This document shows positions 52,157-59,635 of a stretch of 64,000 bases of DNA, piece after piece; position 1 is the stretch's first letter; each line of letters starts with the position of its first letter. Position numbers and translations under genes: made by a program. The stretch is from Butyricicoccus_A sp963601915. Its GTDB lineage: Bacteria > Bacillota > Clostridia > Oscillospirales > Butyricicoccaceae. Where the stretch lies: NCBI GenBank assembly GCA_963601915.1, contig CAVCGL010000010.1, positions 39,864 to 103,863 on the forward strand. The letters are read 5' to 3'. The notes under the pieces are model-generated. The model did not search any database, was not told the origin of the DNA, and saw nothing but the letters and a program-made list of their open reading frames with translations.

Positions 52157-52186
52157 TGTTGCATCGTGCGGTGTCAAATTGTCTTA
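52157..52186 (+). promoter_or_regulatory. ECF-sigma-type promoter, copy 1
   Basis: TGTTGCA (52157-52163), a 17-bp spacer and GTCTTA (52181-52186), 57 bp before the first secreted paralogue. The same pattern occurs at 53,434 and 55,098. It does not fit sigma-A. Confidence 0.65.
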
Positions 52187-52242
52187 TGATAGAAAAACGA
52201 AAATGAAGATTACATGAAATACGGAAACAGGAGGGATTTCGC

Positions 52243-53073
52243 ATGAAAACTGGTTTCAAGTTTGGCATTGCAGCAGTTGTGCTGACCGCTTGTATCGCTG
52301 GCAGCACACTGTGGGCAAATGCAGATTCCGAAGATGAAGCAATCAAGGAAGCGTTTATCGGCTCGCAGAATATCGCTCAGCAGATCGGATATTTTGAGTC
52401 AGACAACGGAAAGACTGACCAATTGAGTGAAGAACAGATTCAGGGATATATTGATGATTTTAACGCAGGGATGGACAAGTATTATTCTTCCGATAATATT
52501 TGCAGACAAACATATAAGGAGACTAATGAACAGTATCTGAGAAAAAATGCAAAGGACAGCATTATGTACACAGTAGATGGCGGTGTTTTAGATTGTACCT
52601 GCAGCAATATTAAAGTGAGCGCGGATGGAACATCAGCCACGATGGATGCTGTATGCGTAAGTTGGGGAAATTGGGTAGAACAAAATGAATACGGACAGAT
52701 TGAAGTGACGGCACCAACAGGGCAAGATACTATGTCCGTAACCATGGTGAAAGAAGATGGACAGTGGAAATTAAAATCCATTGACGACATGGTTGCTTGG
52801 TTTGGAGCGGATGCGATTACTGATTTGCAGAAAGCACAGCAGAAAGCCAGTGAAAAAGGGAAATCTATATTTAATGAAGAGCAGCAAAAACAGATGCAGG
52901 TATTCGAGGAATACGAACAAAAGACGCTCTTCACAGAGTATGACAGCTTTTCTGAGGCGCTCCAAGCCGCGGAAAGCATTGATCCGTATGAGGTCAACCC
53001 GTTCCCGCTGTGGAATGAGATGGGCGGTTCTTCGTTAGAAAAATATAAAGGAGACGCAAGCTGGGAAGCATAG
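52243..53073 (+). CDS. Secreted protein of the sigma island, paralogue 1
   Basis: The 276-residue protein has a signal peptide (FKFGIAAVVLTACIAGSTLW, cut near ANA|DSED). The mature part has an NTF2-like feel (DTMSVTMVKEDGQWKLKSID) and a Gln/Glu-rich helix near the end. It shares most of its sequence with the gene at 54,219, with a near-identical first 40 residues and a near-identical FTEYDSFSEALQAAESIDP tail. AGGAGGG precedes the ATG. No known family was recognised; the promoter and neighbours suggest an envelope-stress role. Confidence 0.8.
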   Translation: MKTGFKFGIAAVVLTACIAGSTLWANADSEDEAIKEAFIGSQNIAQQIGYFESDNGKTDQLSEEQIQGYIDDFNAGMDKYYSSDNICRQTYKETNEQYLRKNAKDSIMYTVDGGVLDCTCSNIKVSADGTSATMDAVCVSWGNWVEQNEYGQIEVTAPTGQDTMSVTMVKEDGQWKLKSIDDMVAWFGADAITDLQKAQQKASEKGKSIFNEEQQKQMQVFEEYEQKTLFTEYDSFSEALQAAESIDPYEVNPFPLWNEMGGSSLEKYKGDASWEA

Positions 53074-53074
53074 C

Positions 53075-53368
53075 ATGAGCAGACGAGATAAAGTATTAAC
53101 TGACAGAAAAATATTTCATGCAGTCGGGTATGTATGCATGGCTGCGGCGATTGCGCTGGCTGTTCGATTTACTCAGGGAGATCTTGCATTGAGTTATACC
53201 GTGCAGGGGATGCTTCCCATTGTTTTGCAGGAACTAGCGGCGGTGTGCTTGGGGGAATATACAGCAACCAGACCGGATACAGATGCTTGGATTGGGAGAA
53301 CCCTAAAAACAGTACTTGCCGCGAGTGTTCCGTCTTTGATATGGGCTGCTTTTTGGTTTATGAGATAA
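53075..53368 (+). CDS. Small membrane protein
   Basis: The 97-residue protein has three hydrophobic stretches (VGYVCMAAAIALAVRF; GMLPIVLQELAAVCLG; VLAASVPSLIWAAFWF). It begins one base after the stop of paralogue 1, so it is probably translated by coupling. No family is recognised. No counterpart follows paralogue 2. Confidence 0.65.
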   Translation: MSRRDKVLTDRKIFHAVGYVCMAAAIALAVRFTQGDLALSYTVQGMLPIVLQELAAVCLGEYTATRPDTDAWIGRTLKTVLAASVPSLIWAAFWFMR

Positions 53369-53433
53369 CAGGAGGGCAAAATTCCCGATTCTGTTGGAGT
53401 CAGAAAAATTTTTTCGAAAATTTGTGAAAAATG

Positions 53434-53463
53434 TGTTGCATTATGTAATGCTAAACTGTCTTA
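53434..53463 (+). promoter_or_regulatory. ECF-sigma-type promoter, copy 2
   Basis: TGTTGCA (53434-53440), a 17-bp spacer and GTCTTA (53458-53463), 106 bp before the amidase gene. The flanking DNA, including a decayed hairpin at about 53,383-53,410, is a diverged duplicate of 52,106-52,186. Confidence 0.65.
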
Positions 53464-53568
53464 TAGTATAGAAAGACAAAGATGGATATTGCTAGAAAAA
53501 CTGGAGGTGATTAAAAAATTATAGCAGATATAAAAGGTAGTGCGAATGCATAGAAAGGAGTTTTAATA

Positions 53569-54201
53569 ATGAAACGATGGGTTAAAAGGATGATGTGTCT
53601 CGTGTGTGCGATTGGCTGTCTGATGACACAAACGTTTGCATATGATAGAACGAGTGCTATCAAGTATTCGGATGAAAAGGCATTAAATCCGAGCGGTGAT
53701 TATTACTTTTATAAAGATAAGGATTGTGCGAATTTTGTTTCGCAGTGCCTGTATTCTGGAAAAATGAAACAAGGTAAAGTATGGTATACAACGAAGAAAC
53801 TTAGCAAGTTTTATGGATCAGATGCATGGGTTAATGCTAATGCATTAAAGAATTACTTGAAAAATAATGCTGGAGCAAAACATATAGGTTCTTGGACGAA
53901 AAGCGGAACAAGCGGACAATATCCAACATATGCGTATGTCAATAACAGTTCTAATCTTACGACGAAAAATACAGGAAAAGTCGTAATTTTTTATGATTGG
54001 ACAGGCGATGGAATCATGGAACATAGTGCGCTTTATGTTGTTAATAATGCTAAGTCTAAAGATACGGAAGATGGAAAAAATGTTACAGGTGATTTGATAA
54101 ATGCACATACAACAAATCGCTATCATGCTATTTGGAATCGAGACAAAGCGAACTCGAGGAAGTATGATACAAGAATATATGCATTTGAATTAAAGGACTA
54201 A
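53569..54201 (+). CDS. Secreted amidase-domain protein
   Basis: The 210-residue protein has a signal peptide (MMCLVCAIGCLMTQTFA) and an amidase_6-type papain-like domain: nucleophile in KDCANFVSQCL, catalytic His in MEHSALYVV, and an Asn/His near NAHTTNRYHAIWN. Such domains cleave peptide or amide bonds in the wall or in peptides. It is more AT-rich than its neighbours, which suggests recent arrival. It sits between the two paralogous genes and is 17 bp from paralogue 2, sharing its promoter. Confidence 0.82.
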   Translation: MKRWVKRMMCLVCAIGCLMTQTFAYDRTSAIKYSDEKALNPSGDYYFYKDKDCANFVSQCLYSGKMKQGKVWYTTKKLSKFYGSDAWVNANALKNYLKNNAGAKHIGSWTKSGTSGQYPTYAYVNNSSNLTTKNTGKVVIFYDWTGDGIMEHSALYVVNNAKSKDTEDGKNVTGDLINAHTTNRYHAIWNRDKANSRKYDTRIYAFELKD

Positions 54202-54218
54202 ACAGGAGGGGAAATGTT

Positions 54219-55031
54219 ATGAAAACTGGTTTTAAGTTTGGCATTGCTGCCATTGCATTAACCGCTTGTATCGCTGGCAGTACACTATGGGCAAATGCAG
54301 ATTCCGAGGATGAAGCAATCAAGGAAGCGTTTATCGGCTCACAGAATATGTTTCAGCAAATCGGACATTTTGAATCGGACAACGGAAAAACCGACCGATT
54401 GAGCGATGAGCAGATTCAAGGTTATATTGATCGGTTCAATACAGGAGTAGATACGTATTATTCATTGGATAATCCGTCTCGAGAAAACTATAAGGAACTG
54501 AATGAACGTGTATTGAGAGAATGTGCAAAGGATGTCGTGGACTATAAGGTGGATGGTGGCGTTTTATCCTGTACAGCAGAAAATATCAAACTGAATGAAG
54601 ATAGAACATCTGCTACGATGCACGTGGTATTTGTAGAATGGGGAAATTGGGTAGAAGAAAATGAAGAGGGTCAAATTGAAGTGACGGCACCGACAGGACA
54701 AATTTCCGCAGATGTGACGATGGTCAAAGAGAATGGACAGTGGAAGTTGCAGTCAATGGAACAAGCGGATCTTTGCTTTGGCTCGGACGCAATTTCTGAT
54801 TTGCAGGAAGCAGAACAGAAATCTAGTGCAAAAAGACGGTCTGCGGCGAGTGTCTATAGCGCAGAACAGCAGGAGCAGATGCAGGCATTCGAGGAATACA
54901 AGCAAAAGACGCTCTTCACAGAATACGACAGCTTTTCTGAGGCACTGCAAGCCGCAGAAAGCATTGATCCGCATGAGGTCAACCCGTTCTCGCTGTGGAA
55001 TGAAATGGGCGGTTATTCGTTAGAGGAATGA
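54219..55031 (+). CDS. Secreted protein of the sigma island, paralogue 2
   Basis: The 270-residue protein is a clear tandem paralogue of the 52,243 gene, with the same signal peptide and ends. The middle has diverged (VDGGVLSCTAENIKLNED; WVEENEEGQIEVTAPTGQIS). An ACAGGAGGGG site precedes the ATG. It follows the amidase gene in one operon. The product is presumably exported; its role is unknown. Confidence 0.8.
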   Translation: MKTGFKFGIAAIALTACIAGSTLWANADSEDEAIKEAFIGSQNMFQQIGHFESDNGKTDRLSDEQIQGYIDRFNTGVDTYYSLDNPSRENYKELNERVLRECAKDVVDYKVDGGVLSCTAENIKLNEDRTSATMHVVFVEWGNWVEENEEGQIEVTAPTGQISADVTMVKENGQWKLQSMEQADLCFGSDAISDLQEAEQKSSAKRRSAASVYSAEQQEQMQAFEEYKQKTLFTEYDSFSEALQAAESIDPHEVNPFSLWNEMGGYSLEE

Positions 55032-55053
55032 AAGAAACATAATCTGGGGGTCT

Positions 55054-55090
55054 ATCTCCCGCTCTCGTATGAGGGCGGGGGATATTTTTT
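55054..55090 (+). terminator. Terminator after paralogue 2
   Basis: ATCTCCCGCTCTC (55054-55066) pairs with GAGGGCGGGGGAT (55071-55083), including G-U pairs, followed by six Ts. Confidence 0.85.
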
Positions 55091-55097
55091 GAAAAAG

Positions 55098-55126
55098 TGT
55101 TGCAAATACATGAGTTTCTTGTCTTA
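55098..55126 (+). promoter_or_regulatory. ECF-sigma-type promoter, copy 3 (autoregulatory)
   Basis: TGTTGCA (55098-55104), a 16-bp spacer and GTCTTA (55121-55126), 37 bp before the sigma factor gene. Having the same pattern as copies 1 and 2 suggests that the sigma factor transcribes its own gene. Confidence 0.65.
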
Positions 55127-55162
55127 ATATAAAAGAGGAAAATAAAACGAAGGGAGAAACAT

Positions 55163-55720
55163 ATGGTTGCATGGATTTGTTCGGTCGTATCAGACCCGGA
55201 CGATCAAGAATTTCTCATCGAACTGTATGAAGAATTTCATGCGTTGATGTTTTCTGTCGCCAGACGATATAACAATAACTGGATGAGCTGCGAGGATATT
55301 GTGCAGGAGAGTATTTTACGCATCATGGACAAGTTGGATGTTCTGCGCAGCAAAAAACGTTGTGTGCAGGCGGGATATATTGCCATGGTCGTGCGAAATG
55401 TCGCTATCAATACCTTGAAGCATGAAGACATAGTCAAAGCCCACGCAAGGGAGGTTGCCGAGGAAGAGCCGACCGCGCCGACGATGGATGAAATTTTGAT
55501 TGCACGAGAAAATGCAGAGCTTCTGATGCAGGTATTGCAGCAGATGCCGGAAGCAGAAGCATTGCTCCTGCGCGGAAAATATATGTTGGGATATTCGGAT
55601 GAATATCTTGCTAAGCAGATTGGCTGTCAGCCCAAGAGCGTGCGCATGAAGTTGACCCGTGCGCGGAGACATGCGCTCCAAGCCATGCAGCAGGCAAAGA
55701 AAGGAGAGGAACAGCTTTGA
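55163..55720 (+). CDS. ECF-type RNA polymerase sigma factor
   Basis: The 185-residue protein has region 2 (EFHALMFSVARRYNNNWMSCEDIVQESILRI in pieces: core-binding and -10 recognition helices) and region 4 (MPEAEALLLRGKYMLGYSDE; LAKQIGCQPKSVRMKLTRAR). It would direct RNA polymerase to a dedicated promoter class, most likely the TGTTGCA-N16/17-GTCTTA sites around it. AAGGGAG precedes the ATG. Its stop overlaps the TTG start of the anti-sigma-like gene, the usual sigma/anti-sigma pairing. Confidence 0.9.
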   Translation: MVAWICSVVSDPDDQEFLIELYEEFHALMFSVARRYNNNWMSCEDIVQESILRIMDKLDVLRSKKRCVQAGYIAMVVRNVAINTLKHEDIVKAHAREVAEEEPTAPTMDEILIARENAELLMQVLQQMPEAEALLLRGKYMLGYSDEYLAKQIGCQPKSVRMKLTRARRHALQAMQQAKKGEEQL

Positions 55721-56466
55721 CCAGACACGAGCAATTACAGGAACAGTTGGAGGATACGGTCTTTGCCCTGCTGATGAATGAGGTCATGCAGCGCGAAGGT
55801 GCACAAATCTGGACGGACTATCAAGCAGAAAAAGAGGCGGGGACTTGTCTGTCCATCCCCAGGGATACCGACCAGCGCATGAAGGCGTTTATTCGCAGGC
55901 AGTTCCGAAAGAAACGGCATCGACATGCGCGAAAAGCCATGCTGCATATGATGCGGGTTTCTGCGGCGGTACTCTGTGTGCTGACCATTGTGTCAGCGAC
56001 AGCGTTTGCGTCCTCTCCGGTTTTTCGGGACAATGTGCTGAGCTTGGTGACACGAAACACGGAAACAGGAACCGATTATTCCTTTTCAGATGGATACAAC
56101 CAGACGATGCCGTCTGAGTACACGGAGACAGTCGTGCAGAGCTTTGTTGTCAATTGGCTGCCGGATGGTCTGTCGTTTCAAAAAGAAGAGCGCACGCAGA
56201 GTACGATTGTAGATACCTTTGCCGCGTCTGATGGACGGTATTTGACGATTCGCAAAGTGACGGGAGCTGCCACGACGGTTTCTGTTGATACAGACGGCGC
56301 ACAAGTTTCTCAGACCACGATTCACGGAAATACGGCACAGGTGGCGGAAAAAGAGGATATGGTCACGGTGACTTGGAGCGATACACAGCAGGTGTCGGTC
56401 TATTGCGTGACAGCGCGGGGCATCGACACAAAAGATGTGCTGAAAACAGCCGAACAGATGCAGTGA
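55717..56466 (+). CDS. Membrane anti-sigma-like protein with DUF4367-type domain
   Basis: The 249-residue protein has a cytoplasmic N-terminal part (about 85 residues, with basic RRQFRKKRHRHARK), one membrane helix (VSAAVLCVLTIVSATAFA) and an extracellular domain of the DUF4367 type (VNWLPDGLSFQKEERTQST; TVSVDTDGAQVSQTTIHGN). The layout is that of a membrane-spanning anti-sigma factor that holds the upstream sigma protein until a surface signal arrives. It starts with TTG overlapping the sigma stop (TTGA). Confidence 0.82.
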   Translation: MTRHEQLQEQLEDTVFALLMNEVMQREGAQIWTDYQAEKEAGTCLSIPRDTDQRMKAFIRRQFRKKRHRHARKAMLHMMRVSAAVLCVLTIVSATAFASSPVFRDNVLSLVTRNTETGTDYSFSDGYNQTMPSEYTETVVQSFVVNWLPDGLSFQKEERTQSTIVDTFAASDGRYLTIRKVTGAATTVSVDTDGAQVSQTTIHGNTAQVAEKEDMVTVTWSDTQQVSVYCVTARGIDTKDVLKTAEQMQ

Positions 56467-56475
56467 GGAGATATC

Positions 56476-56973
56476 ATGAAACAAAAAATCAAACGAAGTG
56501 TGGCGTTTCTTCTCGCGCTGGGGACGCTGGGCAGTACCGCGTGGGCGAGTGACAAGACGAGCCGATGGGAGGATTTTTGCGATGCCATGCAGGCGGAGGT
56601 TGATGCGGAAGCGATCAGACAGGCACCGCCGCCGGATGTCACACCGTTTCAAAAAAACCAACCGATTGCACCGAGCATGACACAGATATTTTGTACGATT
56701 CGCGTCATGGGGTCAAAAATTTATTGCGGTGCGATGGTGGGCTTGCAGCCGGAATACATGAGCGTGCTAAAACTCCAATTGCAAAAAAGTAAAGATGGCA
56801 GCGCGTGGGAAACACAGGAATCTTGGAACGTACCGGATCATGTCGCTTCTCAGATTGTAGATGTACCTGCGTTTCAGTATCAGTATCGCGTGCGTGTCGT
56901 TGTGGATATTTATACGACAGAAGGCAAGCGAATCAAACAAATCGAAAAATTTTCTTCTCGCGTGTGGGGATAA
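56476..56973 (+). CDS. Secreted hypothetical protein of the sigma operon
   Basis: The 165-residue protein has a signal peptide (SVAFLLALGTLGSTAWA) and a C-terminal beta-rich domain (LQKSKDGSAWETQESWNVPD; YQYRVRVVVDIYTTEGKRIK) that resembles a fibronectin-like or surface-layer module without a recognised family. It follows the anti-sigma gene by 9 bp, with a GAGGAG site. It probably belongs to the sigma operon. Confidence 0.7.
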   Translation: MKQKIKRSVAFLLALGTLGSTAWASDKTSRWEDFCDAMQAEVDAEAIRQAPPPDVTPFQKNQPIAPSMTQIFCTIRVMGSKIYCGAMVGLQPEYMSVLKLQLQKSKDGSAWETQESWNVPDHVASQIVDVPAFQYQYRVRVVVDIYTTEGKRIKQIEKFSSRVWG

Positions 56974-57086
56974 AATCAAACTGTACTGAAAATAACGGAA
57001 AAATAATTTTTCTCCGCGGACAGGGAACGCCGATTTCCGCGCCGGACACCTGATATACTAACGGATACACGGAGGTGGCTGAGGGG

Positions 57087-57932
57087 ATGCGCGTGGTGTA
57101 TCTGGATGTGCTGTTCGTGCTGAATTTTGCGATGGATTATTGCATTCTGCGCTGTGCATCCGCACTGAGCGGCAGACCGGCTGCGGTTTGGAGGCTGAGC
57201 CTTGCGGCGGGATTTGGTGCGTTGTATGCCGGCGGATGCGTCATGGCTCCGATGTTATCCGCTTTGCCCGTGCGGATAGCGTCCAGCGTTGTTATGACAG
57301 CAACGGCGTTTTCCGTTCACAATGTGCGCTTGCTGGTGCGGCAGACCTTACTTGTTTTGCTTGTCACGTTTGTATTTGGCGGCGCGGTAACGGCACTGGA
57401 ACAGCTGAGCGGCGCATCGCTTGTGCAGGATGGCGTGATTGTTGCACAGGTATCGCGGCGGGTGCTGTTTGCTTCGGCATTGCTGGCATATGGTCTCAGC
57501 TGTCTTGTCTTTCGCAATCAGGCAAAGGACACGCGGCCGCGCGGTGAATCGGTTTGCATTTGCTGTGGAGAACAGCAGTCGCAGGTATTTTTGCTGGTGG
57601 ACAGTGGCAATACCTTGCGAGACCCGATGACGGGAAAACCCGTGCTGCTGCTGACGCGGGATGCTGCGATTCGGATTTTGCCGGAACAGCAGCGGTTTGT
57701 GCCGCGAGAACTCAAACAGGACAATGCTGCCGAGCTAGTGCAGCAGACACAGCGAAATGGCGTGACGGGCTGGCGGCTGCTTGCGTTTCACAGCGTAGGC
57801 GGCGGGGGATTGCTGCCATGCTTTCGTCCTCGTGCTGTTGTGCGGGCGGATGGCTACGCATATGACTGTATGGTGGCTGTTTCCGTGGCAGATATTTGCT
57901 CCGGGGAATTTGACGGACTCATTGAACCGTGA
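57087..57932 (+). CDS. spoIIGA: Sigma-E processing peptidase SpoIIGA
   Basis: The 281-residue membrane protease has five helices in its N-terminal half (VVYLDVLFVLNFAMDYCILR at the start) and the aspartic protease motif LLVDSGNTLRDPMTGKPV in the C-terminal half. It cuts the pro-sequence from pro-sigma-E in the mother cell after septation, activated by SpoIIR. ATG 57087 matches the family start. It lies 12 bp before sigE, the classical pair, showing that the host is a spore former. Confidence 0.94.
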   Translation: MRVVYLDVLFVLNFAMDYCILRCASALSGRPAAVWRLSLAAGFGALYAGGCVMAPMLSALPVRIASSVVMTATAFSVHNVRLLVRQTLLVLLVTFVFGGAVTALEQLSGASLVQDGVIVAQVSRRVLFASALLAYGLSCLVFRNQAKDTRPRGESVCICCGEQQSQVFLLVDSGNTLRDPMTGKPVLLLTRDAAIRILPEQQRFVPRELKQDNAAELVQQTQRNGVTGWRLLAFHSVGGGGLLPCFRPRAVVRADGYAYDCMVAVSVADICSGEFDGLIEP

Positions 57933-57944
57933 AAGGAGAAGGGT

Positions 57945-58655
57945 ATGCGAATTTGGGAAAAGCTGCGGGAGATTTTGTGCCGAATCGGATTGTTTCCATC
58001 GGAAAAAGGGATTTTTTACATTGGAAGCCCTATCGTTTTGCCGCCGCCGCTCACAGCAAAAGAAGAAGCAGCGGCAGTGAAAGGATTTCAGCAGGGAGAC
58101 CGTGCTTGCCGAGATCGGCTCATTGAACACAACTTGCGGCTTGTTGTGTATATTGCGCGAAAATTTGAAAATACCGGCATTCATATGGAGGATTTGGTCT
58201 CAATTGGCACCATTGGGCTGATTAAAGCCATTGAAACGTACAATTTGGAGAAGAAAACCAAATTGGCAACCTATGCCTCACGATGCATTGAAAATGAAAT
58301 TTTGATGCATTTGCGCAAGGTTTCCGGTCAGAAAACCGAAGTGTCTTTTGATGAACCGCTGAGTACAGATTGGGACGGCAATGAGCTGCTGCTGTCGGAT
58401 ATTTTGGGCACAGAACCCGACTGTGTCATTCGGCCGGTGGAAGATGATGTTGACCGCCAGCTGCTGCATCGGGCACTCAATCGCCTGCCGGAACGCGAGA
58501 AAACCATCATTAGTATGCGGTTTGGCCTGACGGACGGAGAAGAGCACACACAGAAGGAAGTGGCCGATTTGCTCGGCATTTCGCAGTCGTATATTTCTCG
58601 TCTGGAAAAACGGATTATGAAACGAATGAAAAAAGATATGATGAGATGGGTATGA
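57945..58655 (+). CDS. sigE: Sporulation sigma factor sigma-E
   Basis: The 236-residue protein has the family's N-terminal pro-sequence (WEKLREILCRIGLFPSEKGI, then FYIGS) and highly conserved regions 2 (LRLVVYIARKFENTGI; TKLATYASRCIENEILM) and 4 (KEVADLLGISQSYISRLEKR). Processing should occur just before FYIGS, by analogy with Bacillus. It controls the early mother-cell genes of sporulation. AAAGGAGAAG precedes the ATG. sigG, usually next, is not adjacent here. Confidence 0.96.
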   Translation: MRIWEKLREILCRIGLFPSEKGIFYIGSPIVLPPPLTAKEEAAAVKGFQQGDRACRDRLIEHNLRLVVYIARKFENTGIHMEDLVSIGTIGLIKAIETYNLEKKTKLATYASRCIENEILMHLRKVSGQKTEVSFDEPLSTDWDGNELLLSDILGTEPDCVIRPVEDDVDRQLLHRALNRLPEREKTIISMRFGLTDGEEHTQKEVADLLGISQSYISRLEKRIMKRMKKDMMRWV

Positions 58656-58673
58656 AAATATGCTCTCAATCGT

Positions 58674-58702
58674 TTGCCTTTTCTGCCTAGATATGTTATT
58701 AT
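58674..58702 (+). promoter_or_regulatory. Promoter after sigE
   Basis: TTGCCT (58674-58679), a 17-bp spacer and TATTAT (58697-58702) with TG at the extended -10 position. Confidence 0.6.
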
Positions 58703-58708
58703 TGTACA

Positions 58709-58791
58709 CAACACGGTCGGTGTTGCGTGATGCCTGGGCAGTGTGGCTGGAATAGATCAAATGCTCTGCCATATGGCAGAGCATTTTTTGT
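58709..58791 (+). ncRNA. Candidate small RNA or attenuator leader with terminator
   Basis: Between the promoter at 58,674 and the gene at 58,817 lies a stretch of about 80 nt. It starts with a hairpin (CAACAC/GTGTTG, 58708-58724) and ends in a strong terminator (AATGCTCTGCC at 58760-58770, loop ATAT, GGCAGAGCATT, then Ts). The transcript would either be a free small RNA or be the attenuated leader of the downstream regulator gene. A continuous frame also crosses the terminator into that gene. Confidence 0.45.
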
Positions 58792-58816
58792 CTATCTGTA
58801 TGGGAGGGAAGCATGC

Positions 58817-59545
58817 ATGACTGAACTGGAAAAAATCAAACGCGCCAAAATGTATGTGGATAAGCTGGCGAACGGAATCAATCCCATTGATGATACCAAA
58901 ATTCCAGATGAGGACATTATCAACCATGTTCGCCTATCAAGATGCCTCTTTTTTGTATCCGATGTGCTTCGCCAAGTGATTGAAAACGGCGGAACAAAAA
59001 CGACTGCGGTTAGTAAGAATTCTAAAAAACTGCCGCTGGAAGTCTCGTTGGAACAAAGAAATCGGTTTGCTTACTCGGAGATACCCATTGCAGCCAGCGA
59101 AATTGCAAAGCGGGTGAATGCTCTGGTCAATGAGGAGAACAGACAAAAACTTACATACGATGATATTCTTACGTGGCTCATTGAAATTGGAATGATGGAA
59201 TTCGCGTCTACGCCAGACGGAGAGCGCACAAGACAACCGACAGAAAACGGCATAAAAAATGGAATTTCCGTACAAGAACGAACAGGGAATAACGGCATCT
59301 ATCATGTGGTTGTCTATAACATTGCGGCACAACATTTCATTATAGATAATCTGGATGCGATTCTTGCTGTGAAAAAGGAACGGACGGAGATGCAGGGAGC
59401 TCCATGGACAAAAGATCAGGATGACCGTTTGATTGACCTGTATGAAAAGTCAGCGCCAATCAGTGAAATTGCTATGGTACTGAAGCGGAGTATATCGGCT
59501 GTGCGAGGCAGACTGAAGAGATTAGGGCTTATTGACTCACAGTGA
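58817..59545 (+). CDS. DNA-binding protein with C-terminal Myb/SANT-like motif
   Basis: The 242-residue protein ends in a Myb-like helix-turn-helix (PWTKDQDDRLIDLYEKSAPI; EIAMVLKRSISAVRGRLKRL). The first 180 residues form a domain seen in clostridial proteins of unknown role (VDKLANGINPIDDTKIPDED; FAYSEIPIAASEIAKRVNAL). It is probably a DNA-binding regulator. GGGAGGG precedes the ATG at 58817. It is separated from sigE by a terminator, which may attenuate it. Confidence 0.72.
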   Translation: MTELEKIKRAKMYVDKLANGINPIDDTKIPDEDIINHVRLSRCLFFVSDVLRQVIENGGTKTTAVSKNSKKLPLEVSLEQRNRFAYSEIPIAASEIAKRVNALVNEENRQKLTYDDILTWLIEIGMMEFASTPDGERTRQPTENGIKNGISVQERTGNNGIYHVVVYNIAAQHFIIDNLDAILAVKKERTEMQGAPWTKDQDDRLIDLYEKSAPISEIAMVLKRSISAVRGRLKRLGLIDSQ

Positions 59546-59577
59546 GCTGTTGGGAATAAATATTTCTATACATATAA

Positions 59578-59618
59578 AAATCCCCCTTAATACAGGATTT
59601 CCTGTATTAGGGGGATTT
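59578..59618. terminator. Long bidirectional terminator hairpin
   Basis: AAATCCCCC and TAATACAGGA (59578-59597) pair with TCCTGTATTA and GGGGGATTT (59600-59618) with one bulged T, between convergent genes. Confidence 0.92.
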
Positions 59619-59635
59619 GGCTTTATAGGAGAAAC

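Noticed and set aside
53381..53420. Functional terminator after the small membrane gene
   Set aside because: It is a decayed copy of the hairpin at 52,106; only about five pairs remain, so termination would be weak.
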